Assembly: GCA_036841525.1 (NCBI GenBank)
Contig: DAITVZ010000009.1
Location: forward strand, 25,666 to 89,665
From: JAAYEA01 sp012689325
Lineage (GTDB): Bacteria; Chloroflexota; Anaerolineae; JAAYEA01
Direction of reading: 5' to 3'
DNA: 64,000 nucleotides
The notes beneath the pieces are model-generated. The model saw only the letters and a program-made list of their open reading frames with translations, was not told the DNA's origin and ran no database searches. The first letter of the stretch is position 1. Each line of letters begins with the position of its first letter. Shown piece after piece: positions 42,301 to 49,976 of this stretch. The translations under genes and the position numbers were made by a program.

Positions 42301-42971
42301 ATTTCATCGAGGCCGAGCTGGCGGGCATCCCCACCGTCATCTCCCAGACCGGCTATGCCGGCGAGGACATCGCCTACGAGTTGTTCGTGCATCCCGACCA
42401 GGTCGTCCGGCTGTGGGATGCCCTGCTCGAAGCCGGGGCGCCGCACGGCCTCAAGCCCTGCGGCCTGGCCGCCCGCGATTCGCTGCGGCTGGAGGCGGGA
42501 TTGCCGCTTTACGGCCACGAGCTCGGCGGCCGCCACGATATCGTGCCGGCCGAGGCAGGCTATGCGGCCTTTGTCAAGTTCCACAAGCCCTATTTCGTCG
42601 GTCGCGCCCAGTGCCTGCGTCAGGAAGCCGAGCATGAGATGACCCTGGTCCGCTTCCGCGTGGATCGGGCTGGCGCCCGCGCCATCCATCAGGAGGACCC
42701 GCTCTTTAACCGCCAGGGGAGCCACATCGGCTGGGTCACCAGTTGCACCCTCATCGGCGGCGTGCAGATGGGCCTGGCCCTGGTGCAAAAGCGGCACGGC
42801 GCTCCGGATACGCCGGTCAGCATCTTTCCACTGCCGCCCAGCGACCGCATGCCCGAGGCCAAGCCGATGAATGCCCTGCAACCCGGCGACCGGGTGCTGC
42901 TGCACGAGGGCGCGACGATCCTTTCCCGGTTCCCTGGCGCCAAGGAGAAAAAGGCCTGGCGCGCCGCCTGA
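39363..42971 (+). CDS. tripartite fusion: serine hydroxymethyltransferase, degenerate GcvT, GcvT
   Basis: A 1202-residue protein. Residues ~1-470 are serine hydroxymethyltransferase: FVPSESICPRPVREALGS, the PLP lysine in SFTTHKTMCGPRGA, GLQGGPHTNKFAAMA. Residues ~500-775 form a degenerate GcvT-like unit (LFALQGPKMRDVLQQ, FDLTKPYFVGQA). Residues ~785-1202 form a full GcvT aminomethyltransferase: MAPFAGWEMPLWY, HCIDDIMIYRR, DLALQGPRSQDIL, ISQTGYAGEDIAYE, CGLAARDSLRLEAGLPLYGHEL, FHKPYFVGRA. GcvT makes 5,10-methylene-THF from H-protein-bound aminomethyl groups, and SHMT joins it to glycine to make serine, so fusion could channel the one-carbon unit. GcvP and GcvH are encoded 3.5 kb away on the other strand. 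AAGGAG precedes the ATG. Confidence 0.92.
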   Translation: MSEDKSYLDFLCRDLAEVDPDTQRLIDLEQERQARRFIFVPSESICPRPVREALGSVFTNVYAEGYPPLRMTREDEELLTDFGYQLANFRRYSDRRFYRGTDYVNFVECLAQRRAADCFATESVPARDIYVNVQPLSGAGANLAVYDALLQPGDTLMGMNLFQGGHLTHGSEFNASGKRYNVVSYGVDPKTQRLDYDAIKALALKARPKLIVAGFTSYPWAPDWDRFAEIARACGAILMADIAHIAGLVSAGVVASPVGHADVISFTTHKTMCGPRGAVIMTTRESYARKIDAAVFPGLQGGPHTNKFAAMAVAFKIAQTPAFKALQQRIVENAQALAAGLQSRGLRLAYGGTNTHMLLIDLRALKTPNGIPLLGEPAARILDFCGLVANKNTLPGDTVTALASGIRLGTPWLSQRGMGPAEMDLLAGMIHKVLTNIHPFYYVRTSRETPRAKLDWATYEEVKREVDDLAARTPAEETACHSGYPHYMITPPEPTQAPVPPEPPEQIRQVRQAARQGAACLDLGDSLLLVRGDLAKPFLQSVCTGNIAGLAPGQAMRSLLLDRESHVMGDITLWRLEQDKHGWDRYLLTVKATVKERVTSWLRGLSDAYILFDQDIVRKIPGPAVVEDCAELSSGEFAQLALFALQGPKMRDVLQQVLPLQQEIAPGAYHRFEWEGRPLWLARLDLGAQTPRYAIIVSEAQRQPLAAALQKAGAALGGFAADAALRAEVGWPAGAYGQDAAAIYQAHPALFDLTKPYFVGQAGFPKAQPVVERPAFRWDPPAEQAAKRTPLYETHRKLTRKMAPFAGWEMPLWYSSVGEEHQAVRTAAGLFDVTHMGALEIAGEDAAAFIDLVFTNHAAGLGNGHSSYGYLMDPDGHCIDDIMIYRRAKDRFLVVVNAANTAKDLAWLRAVNAGEVLIDRENPALTREALVVIRDLGDPSSGADRLVDLALQGPRSQDILLALIADPASRDQLAKLERTHFIEAELAGIPTVISQTGYAGEDIAYELFVHPDQVVRLWDALLEAGAPHGLKPCGLAARDSLRLEAGLPLYGHELGGRHDIVPAEAGYAAFVKFHKPYFVGRAQCLRQEAEHEMTLVRFRVDRAGARAIHQEDPLFNRQGSHIGWVTSCTLIGGVQMGLALVQKRHGAPDTPVSIFPLPPSDRMPEAKPMNALQPGDRVLLHEGATILSRFPGAKEKKAWRAA

Positions 42972-43065
42972 GCCACCTGCCTGGCGGCCCCGCGCGATCA
43001 TCCAGCCGCTTGCGCCCGCTCTCGTCGGCGCAGGCGGCTGGGTTTGGTCAGCCGCGCAAATGCAA

Positions 43066-43094
43066 TTGCCCCCCATATACATCGGTGGTATATT
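43066..43094 (+). promoter_or_regulatory. promoter of the Asp-box protein, within an inverted repeat
   Basis: TTGCCC and TATATT are 17 bases apart. The region reads CCCATATAC...GTATATTGGG, an inverted repeat with one extra base in one arm, so an operator may overlap the promoter. The 237-base gap between the SHMT fusion and this gene contains nothing else recognisable. Confidence 0.6.
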
Positions 43095-43208
43095 GGGGCC
43101 GCGTGGACAGATCGGTTCGCCCCAGTTGGCTGTCGCCACCCCGCCAGGCGTGCCCCGCCTCGTGGCGCCGCCGCTCCAAGCCAATCCCGGGATACTGGAG
43201 TTGAGGTC

Positions 43209-46200
43209 ATGAAACGAATGCCGCTGCGTCGCCATCTGTGCAGAGCCGCCGCACTGCTATCCCTGGCAGCTCTGCTCGGCCTCCTCGCTCACGCACCCCT
43301 GGGCGCAGCGCAGGCCATGGCTCCCAGCGCCTTGCCCACCGAATCCATCACCCCCTCGCCCACGCCGACGCCCAAGGGCGTATGGTGGAGCGGCGGCCCG
43401 TATGGCGGGCTGGTGGCCAGCTTGGCCGCCTCGCCTGACCTGGCCAATGACCTGACCCTGTTCGCGGGCACGGAGAGCGGCATCTTTCGCTCCACCGATA
43501 GCGGCGCCTCCTGGCAGGGGATCTTGTCCACCACCGGTTTCCTGGTCACCTGCTTGCAGGTTTCCCCCACCTACCGTATCGACAGGACCGCCTTTGCCGG
43601 AACCAACCAGGGCGGCGTATTGCGCTCCGTCGATGCCGGGGCCACCTGGGCGCCCGTGGGACTCGCATCGCTGGGCCAGGACCCCTACATCCACGCGCTG
43701 GCGATCTCGCCCCGCTATCGGTTCGACGGCATCCTCTACGCGGCGGTCAGCAACCAGGGCCTGTACCGCTCCAACGATCGCGGCCTGAACTGGACCCGCG
43801 TCCCCATCGCCACGGCCCCGGCCACGCTGACCATCCAGGCCATCGCCCTCTCCCCCAACTATACTATCGATGGCACCCTCTTTGTGGGAGGGAGCGACGG
43901 CCTGCTCTACAAGTCCGTTAACTTTGGCAGCACCTGGTCGCCCATCCAGATGTACACGGGCCCCGACGCCTTGCGGGTCCGCAGCATCGCCCTCTCGCCC
44001 GATTATGCGCGCGGCGACCCCACCATCTTTGTGGCGACCTCGGGCCAGGGCACGCTGCGCTCCACCGATGGCGGCGCCCATTGGAGCCAATCCAACCCCG
44101 CCGAGCCGTTCCGCTCCACCGCCTGGGTCGCCCTCTCCCCCAACTATGGGACCGACCACACCGTCTTTTCCTGCTATCCCGAACGGGACGCGCTCTTTAT
44201 CTCGACCGATCGAGGGTCCAGTTGGAGCCTGCTGGTGGACGGCCTGGGCGATGCCTTGCCCGAGACGCTCGTCGTTTCGCCCAACTATGCCGCCGACAAG
44301 CTGCTCTGGGCTGGGACGCGCGGCGACGGCGTCTACAGCCGTAAGGTCGGGGCCACGCGCGGCTGGCTGCCCACGAACAAGGGGCTGGCCGCCTTGCACG
44401 TGCCCTCCCTCGCGCTCTCGCCCGACTTGGCCAGCGACGGCTTTGTCCTGGCCGGGGCGCCCCATGGCGGCGTCTATCGCTCGCTCAATGGCGGCGCCAC
44501 CTGGGAGGCGGTCAATCGCGGGCTGCCCTATCAGGACCGCTCGATCTATAGCGTCGCCATCTCGCCTTACACGCTTTCCATGGGTACCATCTTTGCCGGC
44601 GGCCCCAAGGGCCGGGTCTTTCGCTCCAGCCGCACCACCATCTCCTGGACCCAGGTGCTGACGGTGCCCGGCGCCTCGGGCATCGAGGCCAATATCACCG
44701 GCTTTGCCTTTTCCCCCAACTTTTCCCTGGACGGGACCGGGTTCCTGGCTGCCGGCGTGGGCGGCGTGTACAAGACCACCGATCGCGGGCAGACCTGGCA
44801 ACCGTCCCCCCTGCCGGTCGATATCGATATGGTGGTCAAGTCCGTCGCCATCTCGCCGGTATATAGCGAGCCCATGCCAGCGGGCATCCAGCGCGCCGCG
44901 GTCATCGGCGGGTCCGCTGGGCAGATCTTGATCACCCACGACGGCGGCGCCTCCTGGCACTCCCTATCCACCCCACTGCCGCCGGATAGCACCGTGGTGG
45001 CGCTGGCGTTCTCCCCGGATTTCGCGCGAGACGACCTGATCCTGGCCGGGGTCGCGGGCGCCTATCAGGGGATCATCGCCAGCCACGATGGCGGCGAAAC
45101 CTGGGAGCCCCTCGCGGGCCTCCCCCAGAGCGCCGTGTTCGGCCTGGCCTTTTCACCCCATTTCTCGTCGGATCGCACCGTCTATGCTGGGACCAAGGAG
45201 AATGGCGTCTATCGCTCCCAAGATGGCGGGACCACCTGGCAGCCCTACAACCAAGGGTTACAGGCGCCCTGGATCGCCTCGCTGGCCACGGACCCCGGCA
45301 CCGGCCAGACCCTGTTCGCAGGGACGTGGGGGCGCAGCGCCTGGCAATATATCCCGGTGACAGTGGTCCCCACCGCCACGCCAACCGCGACAACCACCCC
45401 GACGGCCACTCCCACGCCCACCAGCACCCCGACGGCCACCGGCACGGCCACGGCCACCAGCACGCCGACGGCCACGCCCACCCTTCAGCGGCGGTTGTAC
45501 CTGCCGCTGGTCAGCAAGGACTATCCCACGCTCTGGCATCGCAGCGGGCTGGAAGGCACGCCGATCAAGTCGTTGGCGCTGGACCCGGGCAATCCGCAGA
45601 CCGTGTACGCCGGGACGACCAACGGCGTCTTTCGCCACCCCTATTGCGAGGGGATCTGGTTTGCCACCACCCTTCCCAGCGACCTGGGCGTCTATGCCAT
45701 CGCGGTGGCGCCGCCGCCGAGCGGCCATGTCTTTGTGGGCTCTTGGGGGCACGGCGTCTATCGCTCCACCGATGCGGGCGTCTCCTGGAGCCAAGTCAAC
45801 ACCGGCCTGGCCTCGCTGTACACCAATGCCGTGGTCGTCTCGCCCAACTATGCCGCCGACCGCACGGTCTATGTGGGCACGGACCGGGACGGCGTCTTCA
45901 GGAGCACCGACAACGGCTCGACGTGGCAGCCGGCCAACAGCGGCCTCACCAGCCTGGAGATCTCGTCCCTGGCGATCAACCCCGCCAACCCGCAGATCCT
46001 CTCGGCGGGCACCTTCAACCGAGGCATTTTCCGCTCCGAGAATGGCGGCCAATCGTGGGTGCGCACGCCATTGGGGAACGACGTGGTCTGGTGCCTGGCC
46101 GCCAGCGCGGCGCATCCCCAGTTCGTCTATGCGGGGACCGATGGCGGAGTCTTTGTCAGCGCCGATGCGGGCGCGACCTGGACGCCCACCGCCTTGGGCG

Positions 46201-46424
46201 TCAAGACCTATAGCCTGGCCATCCCTTCACAGGCCGATGACCTTGTGGTGGCGGGCACCTCCGGCAGCGGCGTGTTCGTCACCACCAACGGCGGGAGCAA
46301 CTGGGCTCCGCTCAACGACGGGCTGGGGGACCGCGTGGTGCAAGCGCTGGCCATCGACACCGCCAGTTGCACCGCGCTCTATGCGGGCACCAACGACGGC
46401 GTCTGGAAGTGGAGCCTCAGATAG
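43209..46424 (+). CDS. large secreted Asp-box (BNR/sortilin-like) beta-propeller protein
   Basis: A 1071-residue protein with a signal peptide (about residues 1-32) and a short Thr/Pro stretch. Around sixteen Asp-box motifs of type S-x-D-x-G-x-x-W follow (STDSGASW, SVDAGATW, STDRGSSW, TTDRGQTW, SHDGGETW, STDNGSTW and others), each after an FAGT/YAGT-like strand. A Thr/Pro linker near residues 720-760 ends in LYLPLVSKDY and splits the protein into two unequal propeller halves. The fold is that of xyloglucanase- and sortilin-type propellers, but no catalytic residues can be assigned. Likely an extracellular binding or adhesion protein. GGAGTTGAGG precedes ATG 43209. Confidence 0.87.
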   Translation: MKRMPLRRHLCRAAALLSLAALLGLLAHAPLGAAQAMAPSALPTESITPSPTPTPKGVWWSGGPYGGLVASLAASPDLANDLTLFAGTESGIFRSTDSGASWQGILSTTGFLVTCLQVSPTYRIDRTAFAGTNQGGVLRSVDAGATWAPVGLASLGQDPYIHALAISPRYRFDGILYAAVSNQGLYRSNDRGLNWTRVPIATAPATLTIQAIALSPNYTIDGTLFVGGSDGLLYKSVNFGSTWSPIQMYTGPDALRVRSIALSPDYARGDPTIFVATSGQGTLRSTDGGAHWSQSNPAEPFRSTAWVALSPNYGTDHTVFSCYPERDALFISTDRGSSWSLLVDGLGDALPETLVVSPNYAADKLLWAGTRGDGVYSRKVGATRGWLPTNKGLAALHVPSLALSPDLASDGFVLAGAPHGGVYRSLNGGATWEAVNRGLPYQDRSIYSVAISPYTLSMGTIFAGGPKGRVFRSSRTTISWTQVLTVPGASGIEANITGFAFSPNFSLDGTGFLAAGVGGVYKTTDRGQTWQPSPLPVDIDMVVKSVAISPVYSEPMPAGIQRAAVIGGSAGQILITHDGGASWHSLSTPLPPDSTVVALAFSPDFARDDLILAGVAGAYQGIIASHDGGETWEPLAGLPQSAVFGLAFSPHFSSDRTVYAGTKENGVYRSQDGGTTWQPYNQGLQAPWIASLATDPGTGQTLFAGTWGRSAWQYIPVTVVPTATPTATTTPTATPTPTSTPTATGTATATSTPTATPTLQRRLYLPLVSKDYPTLWHRSGLEGTPIKSLALDPGNPQTVYAGTTNGVFRHPYCEGIWFATTLPSDLGVYAIAVAPPPSGHVFVGSWGHGVYRSTDAGVSWSQVNTGLASLYTNAVVVSPNYAADRTVYVGTDRDGVFRSTDNGSTWQPANSGLTSLEISSLAINPANPQILSAGTFNRGIFRSENGGQSWVRTPLGNDVVWCLAASAAHPQFVYAGTDGGVFVSADAGATWTPTALGVKTYSLAIPSQADDLVVAGTSGSGVFVTTNGGSNWAPLNDGLGDRVVQALAIDTASCTALYAGTNDGVWKWSLR

Positions 46425-46455
46425 CCCCCGCAGGAGGGCACGCTCCCCATAAAAG

Positions 46456-46502
46456 ACGCCAGGCATCCAACGGCTCTAGGGCGCCGCTCGGATGCCTGGC
46501 GT
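46456..46502. terminator. bidirectional terminator between Asp-box gene and gcvPB
   Basis: ACGCCAGGCATCC and GGATGCCTGGCGT form a perfect 13-bp stem with a 21-base loop. The plus side ends GTTGTTT and the minus side CTTTTATG, so both convergent genes can use it. Confidence 0.8.
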
Positions 46503-46526
46503 GTTGTTTGGCCTTCTGACACAACC

Positions 46527-48014
46527 CTACCAGCGCAGCTTGGGTTGCCTCGCCGCCCTCACCTCGTCCAGCCGCCGCACCGGCGTATCGTGCGGCGCGT
46601 CGTGCAAGAGCTGCGGCTCCGCGACCGCTTCCTCAGCGATCCGCCGCATCGCCTCGATAAAGGCGTCCAGCGTCCGCTTGCTCTCCGTCTCGGTCGGCTC
46701 GATCATGAGCGCCTCGGGGACGATCAGGGGGAAATAGATGGTCGGCGGGTGATAGCCATAGTCCATCAGCCGCTTGGCGATGTCCAGGGTATGGATCTCC
46801 GGCGTCTCCGGACGCTTGCCGGAAAAGACGAACTCGTGCATGCAGCGGCGGTCGTAGGGCAGCGGGTAGACGCCCCGCAGCTTGGCCAGCAAATAGTTGG
46901 CGTTGAGCACCGCGTTCTCGCTGACTTCGCGCAGCCCCTGGGCCCCCAACATGCAGATATACGTGTAGGCCCGGACCAGCACGCCAAAGTTGCCATAGAA
47001 GGACTTGAGCCTGCCGATGGACGCTTCGGGCATCACCAGGTGATACACGTACTGCGGCTCTTCCTCGCCGTCTTCCGTCTCGATCTCCGGAAGGTCCTCC
47101 AGGCTATAGCGCGCCACGATCGGCCCGGGCAGATAGCGCACCAGGCGCTCGGCCACAGCCACCGGCCCGGCGCCAGGGCCGCCGCCGCCGTGCGGCGTGG
47201 AAAAGGTCTTGTGCAGGTTATAGTGCAGCACGTCAATGCCCAGGGCCCCCGGCTTGACGATGCCCAGCAGTGCGTTCATGTTGGCGCCATCGCCATAGAG
47301 CAAGCCGCCGCAACTGTGCACGAGCTCGGCCACCTGCAGCACATGCTCGTCGAACAGGCCCAGGGTGTTGGGGTTGGTGAGCATCATCCCCGCCACGCGG
47401 TCATCGCAGTGCGCCCGCAGGTCCTCCAGGTCCACGTTGCCCCGGCTGTCGGACTTGATCTCCACGGTGGTATAGCCGCTCATCGAGGTCGAAGCGGGGT
47501 TGGTGCCGTGGGCCGAGTCAGGGATCAACATCACCTGGCGCTTGGCGTCGCCGCGCTCGCGGTGATAGGCGCGGATCATCAGCACGCCGGCCAATTCGCC
47601 CTGCGCGCCCGCGGCCGGCTGCAGCGAGACGCCGGCGAACCCGCCGATCTCGCGCAGAAACTCTTGCAGCTCCCACAGGAGCTGCAAATTGCCCTGCACC
47701 GTTAGCTCGTCTTGATAGGGATGCGTTTGGACAAAGCCCTGCAGCCGCGCCGTCTCCTCGTTGACCTTGGGGTTATACTTCATGGTGCAGGAGCCGAGCG
47801 GGTAGAGACCCTTGTCCACCGCATAGTTGAGCTGAGATAGCCGCACATAGTGGCGCACCAGGTCCACCTCGCTCACCTCGGGCAAAGGCAACTCCTGGCG
47901 CACCATCTCCCAGGGAAGCTCGGCCTGGGGCACATCACACTCTGGAAGGAGGCAACTGGCGGGAAGCGTCCCGGAGCGCCCTTCCTCCAGCTCGATCAGC
48001 AAGGGCTCGCTCAT
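46527..48014 (-). CDS. gcvPB: glycine dehydrogenase (decarboxylating) subunit 2
   Basis: A 495-residue PLP subunit of the split P-protein. The family start (VVRHYVRLSQLNY-like: EVDLVRHYVRLSQLNYAVDKG) and LGSCTMKYNPKVNE are present; the PLP lysine lies in HYNLHKTFSTPHGGGGPGAG. With GcvPA it decarboxylates glycine and passes the aminomethyl group to GcvH. The start overlaps the gcvPA stop (ATGA). Confidence 0.97.
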   Translation of the reverse strand: MSEPLLIELEEGRSGTLPASCLLPECDVPQAELPWEMVRQELPLPEVSEVDLVRHYVRLSQLNYAVDKGLYPLGSCTMKYNPKVNEETARLQGFVQTHPYQDELTVQGNLQLLWELQEFLREIGGFAGVSLQPAAGAQGELAGVLMIRAYHRERGDAKRQVMLIPDSAHGTNPASTSMSGYTTVEIKSDSRGNVDLEDLRAHCDDRVAGMMLTNPNTLGLFDEHVLQVAELVHSCGGLLYGDGANMNALLGIVKPGALGIDVLHYNLHKTFSTPHGGGGPGAGPVAVAERLVRYLPGPIVARYSLEDLPEIETEDGEEEPQYVYHLVMPEASIGRLKSFYGNFGVLVRAYTYICMLGAQGLREVSENAVLNANYLLAKLRGVYPLPYDRRCMHEFVFSGKRPETPEIHTLDIAKRLMDYGYHPPTIYFPLIVPEALMIEPTETESKRTLDAFIEAMRRIAEEAVAEPQLLHDAPHDTPVRRLDEVRAARQPKLRW

Positions 48015-49363
48015 GCCGTCACCTCCTTCAAAGACTCGACCAGATGGTCAATTTCGCTGCGCGTGATCGTTTCGGTGACGCAGACCAGCATGTGATCCTG
48101 CAGCTCGGGGTAGGCCGCCTCGAGGTCATAGCCGCCCAGGATGTTGCGATCCAACAGCGCGTCGTTGATCAGTTGCGGAGGCTGAGGGCACTTGACCACG
48201 AACTCTTTGAAGAAGGGCTCGCCGCTGACCACGGAAAAGCCGGGCAAGGCCGCGATCTGCTTGGCCGCGTAATGGGCCTTGTGATAGCACAGCTCGGCGA
48301 CCCGACGCAGCCCGGAGCGCCCCAGGGCGCCCATATAGACCGCCGCGGCCAGGGCGCAGAGCGCCTGGTTCGTGCAGATGTTGGAGGTGGCGCGCTCGCG
48401 GCGGATGTGCTGCTCCCGGGCCGTGAGCGTCAGCACGTAGGCGCGCTTGCCCTCCACGTCCACCGTCTCGCCGACGATGCGGCCGGAGAGGCGATGGACA
48501 TGCTCTTGCTTGCAGGCCAGGTAGCCCAGGTAGGGCCCGCCATATTGCAGGCCCAGCCCCAGCGGCTGGCCCTCGCCCACCGCGATATCGGCGCCGTATG
48601 CGCCGGGCGGGGTGAACAGGCCCAGCGAGATCGGATCGGCGCTGACGATGAACAGGGCGCCGGCCTCCCGCGCCTTTTGCGCCAGCCCCTCCAGTTGATA
48701 GAGCTGCCCCAGGAAATCGGGGTTCTGCACGGCGACGCAGGCCGTGTTGGCGTCGATCAGCCGCGCGAACTCGTCCAGGTCCAGGCGGTTGCCGCGCAAC
48801 CCCAGGTCGTCCCCCACGATCTCCATCTCGAGCCCTTGGGTATAGGCGCGCAGAGCGGCGCGATACTCGGGGTGCAGGGTGGGCGAGACGAGGATGCGAC
48901 GCTGCTTGCCCCGCTTGGCATAGTAGGCCATGAGCACGGCCTCGGCCAGCGCCGTGGCGCCATCATAATGCGAGGCATTGGCCACCGCCATGCCGGTCAG
49001 GGCGCAGATCATGCTCTGATATTCAAAGATGCTCTGCAGCGTGCCCTGGCTGATCTCGGGCTGGTAGGGCGTGTACGCGGTATAGAACTCGGAACGGCCG
49101 GTGATGTGCTTGACCACGCTGGGCACAAAGTGGTCGTAGGCGCCCGCCCCCATAAAGCTGATATAGTGCACCGTGTCCATGTTCTGCTCGCTGAGCGCCT
49201 GCAGGCGGCGCAGCGCCTCCATCTCGGACATGGGCGGGAACAGATCTAGCTTGGGGAACCGAAACTGGGCGGGCACATCACGGAACAGGTCGTCGCTGTC
49301 CTGAATGCCGATCGCGTCGAGCATCGCTGCCCGCTCGGCCTCCGTGTGCGGCACATATGCCAT
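48011..49363 (-). CDS. gcvPA: glycine dehydrogenase (decarboxylating) subunit 1
   Basis: A 450-residue subunit, paralogous to GcvPB but without the PLP lysine. It has YVPHTEAERAAMLDAIG at the start, FMGAGAYDHFVPSVVKHI, TAYTPYQPEISQGTLQSIFEYQSMI and SNICTNQALCALAAAVYM, all typical. It starts two bases after gcvH. Split GcvPA/GcvPB is the form found in many thermophiles and Gram-positives. Confidence 0.97.
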   Translation of the reverse strand: MAYVPHTEAERAAMLDAIGIQDSDDLFRDVPAQFRFPKLDLFPPMSEMEALRRLQALSEQNMDTVHYISFMGAGAYDHFVPSVVKHITGRSEFYTAYTPYQPEISQGTLQSIFEYQSMICALTGMAVANASHYDGATALAEAVLMAYYAKRGKQRRILVSPTLHPEYRAALRAYTQGLEMEIVGDDLGLRGNRLDLDEFARLIDANTACVAVQNPDFLGQLYQLEGLAQKAREAGALFIVSADPISLGLFTPPGAYGADIAVGEGQPLGLGLQYGGPYLGYLACKQEHVHRLSGRIVGETVDVEGKRAYVLTLTAREQHIRRERATSNICTNQALCALAAAVYMGALGRSGLRRVAELCYHKAHYAAKQIAALPGFSVVSGEPFFKEFVVKCPQPPQLINDALLDRNILGGYDLEAAYPELQDHMLVCVTETITRSEIDHLVESLKEVTA

Positions 49364-49365
49364 GC

Positions 49366-49755
49366 TCAGGCCTCCTCTTCGCAGAACTTTTTATAGGCGG
49401 CGGCATCCAGCAAAGAGGCGGCCTCTTCAGGGTTGGAAAGGCGCAGCTTGACCAGCCAGCCCTTGCCAAAGGGATCCTCGTTCACCATCTGCGGGGCCTC
49501 GGTCAGCGCTTCGTTGACCTCGATGATCTCGCCGCTCATGGGCATATAGATATCCGATGCCGCCTTGACGGACTCGATGACAGCGTAGGCATCGCCCAAG
49601 CCGAACACGTCGCCCGCCGCGGGCAAATCCACATACACGACGTCGTTCAGCTCCTCCTGCGCAAAGTCGCTGATGCCGGTGGTCGCCACATCCCCGTCGA
49701 TGATGACCCACTCGTGGGACTTGCGATAGGAGCGATCGTCCAGATAGATAGCCAT
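49366..49755 (-). CDS. gcvH: glycine cleavage system H protein
   Basis: A 129-residue lipoyl carrier. The lipoylated lysine lies in VIESVKAASDIYMPMSGEI (about residue 65). SHEWVIIDGDVATTGISDFAQEELNDVVYVDLP is the standard N-terminal half. It shuttles the aminomethyl group from GcvP to GcvT. First gene of gcvH-gcvPA-gcvPB; the T-protein is supplied by the SHMT fusion at 39363 and no lipoamide dehydrogenase is nearby. Confidence 0.97.
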   Translation of the reverse strand: MAIYLDDRSYRKSHEWVIIDGDVATTGISDFAQEELNDVVYVDLPAAGDVFGLGDAYAVIESVKAASDIYMPMSGEIIEVNEALTEAPQMVNEDPFGKGWLVKLRLSNPEEAASLLDAAAYKKFCEEEA

Positions 49756-49846
49756 AAAAGATGCCTCCTCGAACCTTTGCTAGGTGCTCGCCCCGCCGGG
49801 CGGGGCAGCCGGCCGCGTGGGCTAGTCCCCCGGTGGAGCGCGCCCG

Positions 49847-49880
49847 CGCGAGTTGCATGGCCCCATTGTAGCAACTCGCG
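49847..49880. promoter_or_regulatory. 10-bp inverted repeat over the gcv promoter, operator candidate
   Basis: CGCGAGTTGC and GCAACTCGCG are perfect 10-base arms separated by 14 bases. They enclose the -10 box and predicted start of the gcv transcript. The size and spacing suit a dimeric repressor, or an RNA hairpin at the 5' end. Confidence 0.5.
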
Positions 49881-49892
49881 GGCCGTTGGCAA
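49865..49892 (-). promoter_or_regulatory. promoter of gcvH-gcvPA-gcvPB
   Basis: On the minus strand TTGCCA and TACAAT are 16 bases apart. The ~100-base leader contains a GC hairpin (GCCCCGC/GCGGGGC), but I do not see a glycine riboswitch pattern. Confidence 0.65.
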
Positions 49893-49920
49893 ATGCGCCA
49901 CGTAGCCAGTCGTGGCAACA

Positions 49921-49962
49921 AAACAAAAAAGGGCGAGATGGACAGCTACGTCCATCTCGCCC
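49921..49962 (-). terminator. rho-independent terminator of copA
   Basis: GGGCGAGATGGAC and GTCCATCTCGCCC form a perfect 13-bp stem with a 6-base loop. Read on the minus strand it is followed by TTTTTTGTTT. Confidence 0.9.
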
Positions 49963-49976
49963 CTGGCTTGGGTCGC

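Noticed and set aside
39393..43235. 1280-residue minus-strand ORF
   Set aside because: Antisense to the SHMT-GcvT fusion; no recognisable motif and shadow-type composition.
49756..49858. Glycine riboswitch in the gcvH leader
   Set aside because: The ~100-base leader lacks the conserved riboswitch core I would expect; only a GC-rich hairpin is seen. A covariance search would decide.
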